DNA of 64,000 nucleotides from UBA6144 sp964399165 (lineage in GTDB: Bacteria; Bdellovibrionota; Bacteriovoracia; Bacteriovoracales; Bacteriovoracaceae), in contig CAYNPO010000004.1 of NCBI GenBank assembly GCA_964399165.1, forward strand, positions 1 to 64,000, read 5' to 3'. Positions 45,406 to 54,212 of the stretch are shown piece by piece. The stretch's first letter is position 1; each line of letters begins with the position of its first letter. A model generated the notes under the pieces. That model was not told where the DNA came from and ran no database searches. It saw only the letters and a list, made by a program, of their open reading frames with translations. The position numbers and the translations under genes are program-made.

Positions 45406-45712
45406 AAACGAGCTCCTTGGGAAGTAAGATCGCTTGGACCTTACAGAAAGCGCGCCACTCTTAAACCCCAGGCTGGGTAAAAAAGCAACCCGGGTGCTCA
45501 AACGCTCTGATTATGGCTGGAGTTATTCATTAATATCAGCAACTTAGACCATGTAAAGTTTCCCTTAAGGAGGCACTGTTCACACCCTCCTCGAATCATG
45601 TTGCCTTACAGCTGTAAGACTGAAGCCTCTCCTCCGTGAAATCCGCCTATCCCTTTGAAAGAAGAAAAGCCCTCTGCTAGTCTGGGGGCCCACGCCGTCC
45701 AACGAGGAATTC
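45406..45712. promoter_or_regulatory. Divergent intergenic region between the TPR regulator and thrS
   Basis: This 307-bp gap holds a perfect 14-bp palindrome CTTACAGCTGTAAG at 45605-45618, a candidate operator. It also holds a plausible thrS promoter: TTGAAA (45655-45660), 17-nt spacer, TAGTCT (45678-45683). A GGAGG/CCTCC inverted repeat lies at about 45569-45597. No ORF, tRNA or T-box is visible. GAGGAA serves as ribosome site for thrS. Confidence 0.5.
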
Positions 45713-47461
45713 ATGGCCAAGTACGATCTAGACACCATCCGCCACTCCACCGCTCACCTCATGGCCCAGGCGATCACCGAACTCTTCCCCCACGAGAAGG
45801 TCCAGCTGGGTATCGGTCCTGTGATCGAGCACGGCTTCTACTACGACATCGAAATGCCCACCAAGCTCACCGAGGAGCACCTGGCTAAGATCGAAGAAAA
45901 GATGAAGGAGCTGATCAAGGCAGACCTGCCCATCGTCCGCCACGAGGTATCCCGGGAGGAGGCCAACCGCGTGTTCAAGGAGCGCGGGCAAGACCTGAAG
46001 CTAGAACTGATCCGTGACTTCCCTGATGGGGAGGTCATCAGCTACTACACCCAAGGCGACTCCTTCCTCGACCTGTGCACCGGCCCCCACGTGGAGCGCA
46101 CATCGCACCTTCCCCAGTTTTTCAAGCTCCAGAGCACCGCCGGGGCCTACTGGCGCGGCGATACCGCCCGCCCCATGCTCCAGCGGGTCTACGCCCTGTG
46201 TTTCAACACGCGCGAGGAATTGCGGGGGCACCTGCACTTCCTCGAGGAAGCCAAAAAGCGGGACCACCGCAAGCTCGGCAAAGACCTAGGACTCTTCATT
46301 TTCGACGCAGTTGCCCCGGCGTCACCGTTCTTCATGCCCAAGGGAGCGGTGGTTTACAACGGCCTGGTGGATTTCATGCGCCGGATTTACGCCAAGTACG
46401 GCTACCAGGAAGTCATCACCCCGCAGGTGCTCGACGTGGAGCTGTGGCACACCTCCGGGCACTACGAGAAGTACAAGGAGAACATGTACTTCACCCATAT
46501 CGACGAGCGCGAGTTCGCGCTCAAACCCATGAACTGCCCCTGCCACATGCTGATGTTCTCCCACCACCGCTATTCCTACCGGGACCTCCCGCTGCGTTTC
46601 GCAGACTTCGGGCGCTTGCACCGCTATGAGAAAAGCGGAGTGGTCGCGGGGCTGACCCGCGTGCGCACGTTCTGCCAAGACGACGCCCACGTGTTCGTGG
46701 CCTCCTCGGACATCCAGTCCGAGATCCAGTCGCTGATGGACATGTTCTTCACCTGCTACAAACACTTCGGGTTTGAGAAAATCAAAATTGGGCTTTCGAC
46801 CCGCCCGCAGAACAAGGCCGGTACGGACGCGGACTGGGACGTGGCGGAAGCCGGGCTCAAGGCCGCGCTGGATGCCAGCGGACACCCCTATTTCATGAAC
46901 GACGGCGACGGCGCCTTCTACGGCCCTAAGATCGACATCCAGATCGCCGACGCCATCGGGCGCTACCACCAGCTCGGTACCATCCAGCTTGATTACCAAC
47001 TCCCCCAGCGCTTCGACCTGAAGTTCACCAACCAGCAAGGCGAGATGGAGCGTCCGGTGGTCATCCACCGCGCCCTCCTGGGCTCCTTGGAGCGCTTCGT
47101 GGGCGTCTACCTCGAGCACGTGGGCGGGGCCTTCCCGTTCTGGCTCGCCCCCGAACAGGCCGTGATCATCCCCATCGGGGAGGGGCACCTCCCGGCGGCG
47201 GACAAACTCGCGCGGGAATTGGCGGGTCACGGCTTCCGGGTGCGGGTCGACGACCGCAACGAGAGCATGGGGAAGAAAACCCGCGAGGCCCAGACAGGCA
47301 AGGTTCCTTTCATGCTCGTCCTGGGCGACGCCGAGGTTGCGGCCGGCACTGTTTCCGTGCGCAAGTACGGGGAGATGAAATCCGAGGTGCTGCCCCAGCA
47401 CGAAGTTTTGGCGGCCTTCAAGCAACTGGACCTCGAGAAGGTCCCCGCCAAGTTCCGGTAA
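45713..47461 (+). CDS. thrS: Threonyl-tRNA synthetase lacking the TGS domain
   Basis: The 582 residues begin directly in the editing domain (HSTAHLMAQAI, then LDLCTGPH). The class II core follows, with zinc ligands in MNCPCHMLMF, motif 2 RLHRYEKSGVVAGLTRVRTFCQDDAH and the C-terminal anticodon-binding domain (EQAVIIPIGEGHLPAADKLARELAG). The usual N-terminal TGS domain of about 60 residues is absent, and the upstream DNA is non-coding. Such shortened ThrRS occur in several bacteria. Confidence 0.97.
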   Translation: MAKYDLDTIRHSTAHLMAQAITELFPHEKVQLGIGPVIEHGFYYDIEMPTKLTEEHLAKIEEKMKELIKADLPIVRHEVSREEANRVFKERGQDLKLELIRDFPDGEVISYYTQGDSFLDLCTGPHVERTSHLPQFFKLQSTAGAYWRGDTARPMLQRVYALCFNTREELRGHLHFLEEAKKRDHRKLGKDLGLFIFDAVAPASPFFMPKGAVVYNGLVDFMRRIYAKYGYQEVITPQVLDVELWHTSGHYEKYKENMYFTHIDEREFALKPMNCPCHMLMFSHHRYSYRDLPLRFADFGRLHRYEKSGVVAGLTRVRTFCQDDAHVFVASSDIQSEIQSLMDMFFTCYKHFGFEKIKIGLSTRPQNKAGTDADWDVAEAGLKAALDASGHPYFMNDGDGAFYGPKIDIQIADAIGRYHQLGTIQLDYQLPQRFDLKFTNQQGEMERPVVIHRALLGSLERFVGVYLEHVGGAFPFWLAPEQAVIIPIGEGHLPAADKLARELAGHGFRVRVDDRNESMGKKTREAQTGKVPFMLVLGDAEVAAGTVSVRKYGEMKSEVLPQHEVLAAFKQLDLEKVPAKFR

Positions 47462-47519
47462 CCCCGGCAAAACCGGCCCCCCCGACTGGCGGGGACCCTT
47501 TCCGGGGTAAAATGGGGGG

Positions 47520-48527
47520 ATGTCGGCCCTCCCCTCCCTCGACCACCACCGGCTCACCCTGAGCTTGCGCCCGCTCCCCACGGGGGAGCTCTTCCTCGTC
47601 GGGCGATTGCGCGCCCCAGTCTATGTGTGGAACGACGGGATGTTCACGGTGGCCATGCCAGCTGGGCAGGCCCCAGGTCGAGACGACGTGATGGAATTGG
47701 TGCGCCAGGGAGTCAAAGAAGTCTTTCTGGAAGAAGAGGACTTATTGAGAGTCCAAACCAATCTGGACCAGGCATTGGTGCGCGTGACCCGCTCGCTTTC
47801 GGTCGGAGATCCCCGGCAAAACGGAAGCCGCGCCCTGAAACTGATGGCGCTCAATTTGGGTGGACTTTACCGCGACCCCCACGACGATGGCCTCCTCACC
47901 AAACAATTCCAAAGTACCCAGAACATGGGTAAGTTCCTCCTGGAGAACCGCAAGCTCCAGCCGGTGTTTTTCCAGGACCTCGGCAAGGAGCATTTCCACT
48001 TCACGGTTATGCAGCCCATGCTGAGTTCGATCCTACTGTTGGGGTTCCTGCAAACCACGCACCTATTTCACGAGCGGGAGATCGAGACGCTTTTCCTCAC
48101 CAGCTACCTGAAGGACATCGGCATCGGACTCATCCCTGAGGACAAATACGAGATCAAGGGCCTCACCCATGACGAGCAGCATATGTTCGCTCGCCACGCC
48201 GACTTCTCCCACGACATCCTCGACGGCCGCGTGCCCCTGACCAAGCACCAGCTAGACATCATCCGCCACCACCACTTCCTCAACGACCGCCTGAAAAAGA
48301 TCCTGCATCCGGGACAGGAGGATGACGGCGATCCCATGGCCTACGGACTGGAGAGCACTTTAGTCGCCGTAGCGGACATCCTCATTGCCATGACCTCAGC
48401 GCGCCCCTATAGGCCGCCCATGACGCTCTTCCAGTCGTTAGAACTTGTAAGAAAGATGGTCGCCGACGAGTACCCTCAAGAATTTCGCGCGTTGGTGGGA
48501 TATCTAAGGCAGTTTTTCCGCGCCTAA
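47520..48527 (+). CDS. Degenerate HD-GYP-like domain protein
   Basis: The 335 residues have an N-terminal region of about 90 residues (RAPVYVWNDGMFTVAMPAG, VRQGVKEVFLEEED) like those preceding HD-GYP domains. An HD-related helical domain follows. The core motif reads SYLKDIGIGLIP where active enzymes have HD-IGK-IP, so the metal-binding His is replaced. IIRHHHFLNDR and VADILIAMTSARPYRPPMTLFQSLELV correspond to later HD-GYP motifs, but no GYP is visible. It is probably a c-di-GMP-related sensor or binding protein without phosphodiesterase activity. A TAAAAT box lies just upstream. Confidence 0.7.
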   Translation: MSALPSLDHHRLTLSLRPLPTGELFLVGRLRAPVYVWNDGMFTVAMPAGQAPGRDDVMELVRQGVKEVFLEEEDLLRVQTNLDQALVRVTRSLSVGDPRQNGSRALKLMALNLGGLYRDPHDDGLLTKQFQSTQNMGKFLLENRKLQPVFFQDLGKEHFHFTVMQPMLSSILLLGFLQTTHLFHEREIETLFLTSYLKDIGIGLIPEDKYEIKGLTHDEQHMFARHADFSHDILDGRVPLTKHQLDIIRHHHFLNDRLKKILHPGQEDDGDPMAYGLESTLVAVADILIAMTSARPYRPPMTLFQSLELVRKMVADEYPQEFRALVGYLRQFFRA

Positions 48528-48594
48528 CCCCTTTTCAATCCCAAGCCGTTTCGCCCATCCTTGTACCAGGACCATTGATCCAAGGAGGGAACAA

Positions 48595-48816
48595 ATGGCA
48601 GCTGCGGCCCAAAGCCCGCTCACGGGCATCATCGAAGAAGACAAGGTAGTGATCGATTTCGGCGAGTTCGAAGGTAAATCCGTTTTGGAGATCGCCGACA
48701 CCCGCCCCGAGTATTACGAGTTCCTGGTCCAACAGAAGGACAGCGGGAACTTCTCCATCCGCCGCACCAAAGACAAGATCTACCGCTTGTATATCCATCA
48801 AACGCACCTGAACTGA
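48595..48816 (+). CDS. Small exonuclease-X C-terminal-like protein
   Basis: The 73 residues show the pattern VIDFGEFEGKSVLEIADTRPEYYEFLV, which matches the small domain found at the C-terminus of exodeoxyribonuclease X and in DUF3820 proteins (fGk-y-Gksl-eIa-dp-Yy-wl). Here it stands alone with no nuclease domain. A strong ribosome site AAGGAGGGA precedes the ATG. Function unknown; nucleic-acid binding is possible. It is followed by a terminator. Confidence 0.75.
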   Translation: MAAAAQSPLTGIIEEDKVVIDFGEFEGKSVLEIADTRPEYYEFLVQQKDSGNFSIRRTKDKIYRLYIHQTHLN

Positions 48817-48838
48817 AGAGAACGTATCCCGTCAGACG

Positions 48839-48865
48839 AAAGGGGCCCTCACTGGGCCCCTTTTT
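48839..48865. terminator. Intrinsic terminator
   Basis: AAAGGGGCCC and GGGCCCCTTTTT form the stem around TCACT, 22 nt after the small protein. Its T-tract serves the plus strand; the A-run on the left may serve the convergent Nudix/MBL gene, whose stop lies inside the hairpin. Confidence 0.9.
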
Positions 48866-50207
48866 CATGGGATTCCAAGCGGATCTTTTTCAGGTGGGAA
48901 TGGATATTCGCAAGAGCGTACGGCCACAGTGCCTTGGGGACGTCCGAGTAAAGGAGGGCCAAGATGTCCTCCGGGCCCTTGCCGGAGGCCGTGAGCTCCT
49001 TCACCTGCTGCTCCCTCAGGCGCCGGTGCTCCAGCGTCTTTTCCAAGACGAGGGTGCCGCCTAGGCCGATGCCATGTGAAGGGTAGATGACCTTCGGTTT
49101 GAGGGCGATCACGCCTTCCAGTGTGCGCATGTACTTGGCCATGTCGCCCTCATCGCCGCCGATGACCACCGTGCCCACGCCCTGGAAAAGGTCCCCGGCT
49201 ATGAACCAAGCGAGATTGCGCGGGTGGAGCGCCATTTGCCCCTCATCGTGCCCCGGGACAGCGTGGACGAGGACCTCATGCCCCAGCCAGCGGGTGACGA
49301 CGTCGCCGTGCTTGAGCTCCTCCACCACACAACCGTCGAAGTAATGGGCGTCTTGCTTCAGCAGCCGCATGCGAGTGTCCGCGCTCATGAGCAGGGGCAA
49401 CTTGCGGTCCCGCGCTATCTTGGGTGCGTATTCGTGGTGATCACCGTGGTGGTGGGAGAGCATGATCGCATCCATCCCCCAACGGTCCACCACGCGCAGG
49501 AATTTTTCCAGCTCGGCCTCGTCCCTTGGGGACGGGTCCAGCAAGAGCTTGCGCGCACCCTCGTCGCCGATGAGGAAGCTATTGGTACGCTCCGCGGGCG
49601 GGAGGGTGTGGGAGAGCGGCATGATCTGGCGCAGCCCCCACTGGGACTGGATCACGGGCACTTCCCGCGTCTCGTCGTACTGGAAAGCCAGCCGTGGGAT
49701 GGAGGTGACGGAGATGTCGGCGCCCAACGCCTCCAGCACCGCGACGGTGGGAGGCACGGCCAGCAGGTCACCAGCCCTGTAGGAATCGAGCAAATCGCGG
49801 CAGGGATACCACCCTCCCCGTTGGGCCTCGCTTTGGTCCACGTGGACGCCTGCGGGTTCGTGCTTCAGCGTGACCTTGAAGAACGTCGTCGCAAAGCGCT
49901 GGGGATTGAAGGAAGGCGTGAGTGCCAGTCCCAGGCCCACGATGGACTCCACGTTGCCCGCCGCCAGTTCGGCAGCGAGGTCCAGGGCGATCTCCTCCTT
50001 CACTTCGCGAAAAGCGGCGCCCAAAAGGCGAGGATCATGGCCTCGAGTGTGGGCATGGGAGAGCACCAGTGCCTCGTCGCCGGCGTCGACCTTGCCGCCA
50101 GGGAAGGCCCAGTAGCCAGGGAAGGCGCGCAGGTTGTTCTGGCGCTGGACCGCGAAGACTCGATCGCCTTGGACGAGGACAACGGAAACGGCTTCGGGGA
50201 TTTTCAT
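48849..50207 (-). CDS. Nudix hydrolase - metallo-beta-lactamase fusion protein
   Basis: The 452 residues join two enzymes. The N-terminal half is a Nudix domain (AVSVVLVQGDRVFAVQRQNN, GGKVDAGDEA, AFREVKEEI); the Nudix box is split by an insertion of about 18 residues. The C-terminal half is a metallo-beta-lactamase fold (LLLDPSPRDEAE, zinc motif SHHHGDHHEYAP, HAVPGHDEGQMAL, GDLFQG) ending in an MBL-associated winged helix like LACTB2. Similar RNase-type MBL proteins cleave RNA or thioesters. The ATG at 50207 overlaps the IOR stop as ATGA, tying it to aromatic 2-oxoacid oxidation, perhaps as a CoA-thioester or nucleotide housekeeping enzyme. Confidence 0.85.
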   Translation of the reverse strand: MKIPEAVSVVLVQGDRVFAVQRQNNLRAFPGYWAFPGGKVDAGDEALVLSHAHTRGHDPRLLGAAFREVKEEIALDLAAELAAGNVESIVGLGLALTPSFNPQRFATTFFKVTLKHEPAGVHVDQSEAQRGGWYPCRDLLDSYRAGDLLAVPPTVAVLEALGADISVTSIPRLAFQYDETREVPVIQSQWGLRQIMPLSHTLPPAERTNSFLIGDEGARKLLLDPSPRDEAELEKFLRVVDRWGMDAIMLSHHHGDHHEYAPKIARDRKLPLLMSADTRMRLLKQDAHYFDGCVVEELKHGDVVTRWLGHEVLVHAVPGHDEGQMALHPRNLAWFIAGDLFQGVGTVVIGGDEGDMAKYMRTLEGVIALKPKVIYPSHGIGLGGTLVLEKTLEHRRLREQQVKELTASGKGPEDILALLYSDVPKALWPYALANIHSHLKKIRLESHEKGAQ

Positions 50208-53200
50208 AGCGCCATCCCTTCGGCCTTGCGGTAGCGGACCTCGCGGTAACCTTTCACGTTGTCTAGGGTCTTGAGGTGCCGCCAACGGGCCGGGCCTTCC
50301 AGCGTGGGCGTTTCGGCCAGGAGCTTGTGCCGAATCCCAAGCGCAATGGCGCGTTCCTTGGCGTGCCACTTGGGCATCACCAGGCGCAGAAAGCGCATGT
50401 GCCGCATCATCCGGAGCATCCAGGGCCGGGGACTGAAGTCAAATTCAAGTTTGCGTCCCAGGAGGTCAAACGACGGGCGATTGATGTGCACCACCTTGAA
50501 GCGCTTGCCCAGGCGGGAGTACTTCTCCCGATCCTGCTGAAGCTTGAGGGGGTGGAGCATCAAGTGAGAAACGAAGACTTCGTCCTTCACCCAGTAAGTT
50601 TTGGCCAAAGTGCGTACAGCCACGGCCAACTCCTCCGGTGAGAGATCGTGGAGCAACACGGACCGGACGTCTTCCTCAAACGCGGCAAGGTTGCGGCCCT
50701 GGTCGTAGACCACCAGGTCGTGCACGTACTGGGCAAGGTGGGTCTCGGGGATGGAGGGCAGAAGGTCGCCCAGGCGTCGGCGGTGATGGTTCCACATGTT
50801 CACGAAGCGCTGTGCATCTTGCCAGGGCAGGGCCACGCGCTTCACCGATGCGGCGATGGCCGGGAGCTCGACATCTGCGAGCGCGGGTCTAGCTGGGACC
50901 TCTCCGTCCCAATCCCTGCCCCATTGGAACGCTTCCCAGTTGGGGGCGAACTCGGCGCCAGGGACGGCGGCCTTGAAGGCTTTCTCCATGTCCTCGGCGC
51001 TGAAGGGAAGCAGCCCGCGGCGGTGGAGGACGCCCAAGAGCATGGCCGAGGCGTACACCTGGCGGCCGAAACGCCCTTGGCACAGTTCCTTGAAAGGGCC
51101 CATCACCAGACGCTCCCCGAGCTTTTCCTGGAGTTCACGGCGCGTTTCTTCCAGCGGCTTCAGGGGAGCGCCTATTTCATTATCCAGCATGAGAGATAGC
51201 GGCACCTGCGTATCTGCGTCCACCACCAGCACGCCATCGGGGGCGAGGAAGGGCAGGGCGCGGGCGCCTTCCAATAGGTCCGGCGACACTACCACCTGGG
51301 CGGAGGCTTCTGGCACGGTTTGGCCATGGGACTTCCGGGAGGCGTAGAGCGCCAGGTGGGAAGTCACACTTCCATTGCGTTGGGCGAGGCCCTTCTGGTC
51401 AACGAACTTGAAGGCCAAGTCCTGGCGCCCGCCCATGTCCTTGGCTGCTTCCGCCAAAACACGGGAGATGGTGGTGACCCCGGAGCCGCCCACGCCGATG
51501 ACCACGGCCCGCCAGTCAGTACCGTCGGCCACACTGGCCAACGGCAAGCGTGGAGCCGCGGGCCGTGCGGCGACCGACGCCTGTCGCGCAGTCGCCGGTT
51601 GGTACTTTGAGGGGTGGTAATCACTGACCTCCACGAGCTCAAAGCTTGGGCAGGCCTTGAGCTTGGTACAGTAGGAGTCGGCGACGCAAATCTGAAGATC
51701 GATGGCGACCTTGGGACCATAGGCATCCTCGGCGCGGGTGAGGCCCGGGCATCCCGTGGACTCCACGCAAACCCGGCAGTCCTCGCAGGCCAAAGTGTTG
51801 ATCTGGTAAAAACGCTTTACCGGCACCGTGCCGCCGTCCTTGAATACGGCGCGCTCCTCGCGCTTCAAGCGCCCGTGGTAGGTCAGCCCGCACTCCTTGT
51901 CAGAGACGATGACCTTCACGCCAGGCCGAAGCACGTAGTCAGCCAAGAGATTCTTGTAGAAGTAACGGTCGGATGGGTTCACCTTCACGGCCTGGGCCAC
52001 TCGCAGACTCTGGGCCACCTCGAGCATGTCCTGCCGCGGGCGCGCCTGCCCCTCCACCGAGTAACCCGTGCGAGGGGTCACCTGGTGGCCGGTCATGGCG
52101 GTATTGTCGTTATCCAACAGGATGTAGGTAATGGCATGCCCCATCTGTACCGAGTTCGAGATGGTCGTCATGCCCGAATGGAAGAACGTGGAATCCCCCA
52201 TCAGCACCACGGAAGGATTAGTGGCGAAGATGTCCGCCCCCGCCCCGAGGGCCCCGCCCTGTCCCATGGCGGAAAGATCATGCATTTCCTTGAAGGGCTC
52301 AAGGAAAGAGAGCGAGTAACATCCCACGTCCCCGTGAGAGACCAAGGGAATGCCCTTGGCCGCCAGGTCCGCGCGCAACTCTTTCATGAGTGAAAGCGTT
52401 TCTCGGTGGGGACATCCGGGGCAAAAAGTGGGCAGACGGCGGGCGACGGGGTCATTCAGCTTGATGGCCTCGGGCAGGCTACAAGCGGGAAAGTCCAAGC
52501 CAGCAAGGAAGAGCGCGCGGGTTAAGCCGCGGTGGATGAGTTCGTAAGAGAGACCGCCATGTGCCGGGAACCCATCCTCGTCGCCAAAACGCTTACCCCA
52601 CACCACCGGCGAAAGCCCCGCACCGGCGCAAAGCTCCTTCACCCCGGCCTCGAGAAACCCACGCTTCTCCTCGACCACGAGGATGCGTCCGTGAGCACGC
52701 AGGAAGGGCAGCAGCGCAGCCTCGTCCAAGGCATAGCTCCCGGCGCATTTGTAGAGATGCACGCGGGAGAGCAAACCGGTTTCCTCGAGCACTTGCTTGA
52801 GGGTCTCGAACACGGCCCCGGCAGAAATGAGACCAATGGGAGCGGAGGTGTCGCCATAGGTGCGGTCTAGCTTGAGGCGCGAAAGGGCCGCCAGATACCT
52901 AGGATAGCGCTCCTTCACCATGCGCATATCGGCGCCCAGGGAATTGGGGGGGACCATCACGTTTTCGGCGAGGTTGAAGCGGGAGGGATCCAGTGTCACG
53001 GGCGCGGCGGAAAGGTCTTGTTCCTCGCCTACTTCCACGCGCCCGCCCCCTTCCGCCATGAACGTGGTGAGCACCACACCCACGTACACGCTAGACTCTC
53101 GCGAGAGCTCCAGCGCTACCGCCACCCAGTCTTTCAATTCCTGGGGAGTGGAAGGCTCAAGGAACGGGATGTGCAGGTGCTTGAACAGGTAGCGTGAGTC

Positions 53201-53590
53201 GGCGGGGGTAGAAGTCGAGATGGACCAGGGGTCATCGCCCACCACGACCACGACGCCTGAGCGTCGCCCGTCGGGGCCCGGCTGGCCGGGGTTGGCGAAG
53301 TTGCCCACGGACAACGCGTCGGCGGCTACATGCAAGCCCATGGATTTCATGGCAACCATTACGTTCTGGCCCGCCATTTTCGCTCCGGACGCCATGGCCG
53401 CGCCGTGCGCCTCCGAGTTGGCGAGCACCACGCGCACGCCCTTGGTGCGCAGATGGTCTTTCCTTTCGTGGAGAATGTTGAAAAAATCGGCAAGTGGAGA
53501 CCCGGGATATCCGGTGTACAAGTGGAATCCGGCCTCAAGCCCACCTTGGACCAGCAACTCATTGCCGTTCAGGATTTTCGCCGTCATCAT
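50204..53590 (-). CDS. Fused indolepyruvate ferredoxin oxidoreductase (IorA-IorB)
   Basis: The 1128 residues oxidatively decarboxylate aryl-pyruvates to aryl-acetyl-CoA with ferredoxin. Order: pyrimidine-binding domain (NGNELLVQGGLEAGFHLYTG); transketolase-C-like part; TPP domain (FCPGCPHRETLSL, GDVGCYSLSFLEP, MGDSTFFHSGMTT); a cysteine region (CEDCRVCVESTGCP, CVADSYCTKLKACP) for Fe-S clusters that is not a canonical pair; the gamma/IorB domain (VIGVGGSGVTTISRVLAEAA); and a C-terminal DUF6537-type helical region. ATG at 53590 or 53587; AAGGA precedes. Confidence 0.93.
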   Translation of the reverse strand: MMTAKILNGNELLVQGGLEAGFHLYTGYPGSPLADFFNILHERKDHLRTKGVRVVLANSEAHGAAMASGAKMAGQNVMVAMKSMGLHVAADALSVGNFANPGQPGPDGRRSGVVVVVGDDPWSISTSTPADSRYLFKHLHIPFLEPSTPQELKDWVAVALELSRESSVYVGVVLTTFMAEGGGRVEVGEEQDLSAAPVTLDPSRFNLAENVMVPPNSLGADMRMVKERYPRYLAALSRLKLDRTYGDTSAPIGLISAGAVFETLKQVLEETGLLSRVHLYKCAGSYALDEAALLPFLRAHGRILVVEEKRGFLEAGVKELCAGAGLSPVVWGKRFGDEDGFPAHGGLSYELIHRGLTRALFLAGLDFPACSLPEAIKLNDPVARRLPTFCPGCPHRETLSLMKELRADLAAKGIPLVSHGDVGCYSLSFLEPFKEMHDLSAMGQGGALGAGADIFATNPSVVLMGDSTFFHSGMTTISNSVQMGHAITYILLDNDNTAMTGHQVTPRTGYSVEGQARPRQDMLEVAQSLRVAQAVKVNPSDRYFYKNLLADYVLRPGVKVIVSDKECGLTYHGRLKREERAVFKDGGTVPVKRFYQINTLACEDCRVCVESTGCPGLTRAEDAYGPKVAIDLQICVADSYCTKLKACPSFELVEVSDYHPSKYQPATARQASVAARPAAPRLPLASVADGTDWRAVVIGVGGSGVTTISRVLAEAAKDMGGRQDLAFKFVDQKGLAQRNGSVTSHLALYASRKSHGQTVPEASAQVVVSPDLLEGARALPFLAPDGVLVVDADTQVPLSLMLDNEIGAPLKPLEETRRELQEKLGERLVMGPFKELCQGRFGRQVYASAMLLGVLHRRGLLPFSAEDMEKAFKAAVPGAEFAPNWEAFQWGRDWDGEVPARPALADVELPAIAASVKRVALPWQDAQRFVNMWNHHRRRLGDLLPSIPETHLAQYVHDLVVYDQGRNLAAFEEDVRSVLLHDLSPEELAVAVRTLAKTYWVKDEVFVSHLMLHPLKLQQDREKYSRLGKRFKVVHINRPSFDLLGRKLEFDFSPRPWMLRMMRHMRFLRLVMPKWHAKERAIALGIRHKLLAETPTLEGPARWRHLKTLDNVKGYREVRYRKAEGMAL

Positions 53591-53610
53591 GGAGTCCTTC
53601 AGTCCCGCAT

Positions 53611-53638
53611 ATTATCCACGGGGCGACCCCCTTTTCAA
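53611..53638 (-). promoter_or_regulatory. Candidate promoter for the IOR operon
   Basis: On the minus strand TTGAAA, a 16-nt spacer and GATAAT match the sigma-70 consensus at five of six positions in each box. The IOR start lies about 20 nt downstream. The region is shared with the divergent NYN gene. Confidence 0.5.
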
Positions 53639-53676
53639 TCGCAAACGGGCGCCCTTCCCTAGGAGAAACACGTCCT

Positions 53677-54204
53677 ATGTCCGTCCAAATCAGCCAAAAA
53701 GTCGCCATCCTCATCGACGGCAACAACATCGAGCGCAGCCTCGAGAGCGAATTCGGGGCCGAGTCTCGAATGGCCAACTTCGAGGTCCTCATCCCCCGTC
53801 TGGTGGGGAGCCGCGGCCTCAACCGCCTGTTCTACTTCCGCGAAGGCCAAAACATTTCCTCCCGCCTGGCCGAGAAGCTCCACACCCTCTTCCACGGTTC
53901 GGTGGTTCCCTGCCATAAATCGGCGGACATTCCATTGACGATCAAAGCCACTCAGCTCTCCAGTAAAGTCGACACCATCATCATCCTTTCCGGAGACGCC
54001 GATTACGTGGAACTCGTGCGCCACCTCAAAAACGAGGGCGTCCGGGTGGAGATCTGCGCGGTGGAAAATCATGTCGCCCAAGTGCTCAAAGATGAGGCAG
54101 ACTACTTCTACCTCATGCAGAAGTCCGACTGCTTCGGGGCGAACCTGCCCCAGCAGCGGTCTGTGAACCGGCGTCCCGGCAATCGCGGGGGCCGCAAACG
54201 CTAG
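53677..54204 (+). CDS. NYN-domain (LabA/DUF88-like) protein
   Basis: The 175 residues start KVAILIDGNNIERSLE, with the first acidic residue of the PIN/NYN nuclease fold. Later acidic positions are in IILSGDADYVELVRHLKNEG and VLKDEADYFYLM. Family members are RNA-binding or RNase-like. The tail (NRRPGNRGGRKR) is basic and may bind RNA. The ATG at 53677 follows AGGAGA. It is 8 nt from hpd, so co-transcribed, but no functional link is known. Confidence 0.88.
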   Translation: MSVQISQKVAILIDGNNIERSLESEFGAESRMANFEVLIPRLVGSRGLNRLFYFREGQNISSRLAEKLHTLFHGSVVPCHKSADIPLTIKATQLSSKVDTIIILSGDADYVELVRHLKNEGVRVEICAVENHVAQVLKDEADYFYLMQKSDCFGANLPQQRSVNRRPGNRGGRKR

Positions 54205-54212
54205 GAGCCCAC

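Noticed and set aside
45502..45712. A missing TGS domain of thrS encoded upstream
   Set aside because: No frame in this stretch encodes a TGS-like sequence and it contains promoter-like elements.
48849..50369. Longer N-terminus for the Nudix-MBL protein starting at 50369
   Set aside because: The added residues overlap the IOR 3' end and look random; the ATG at 50207 starts directly at the Nudix fold.
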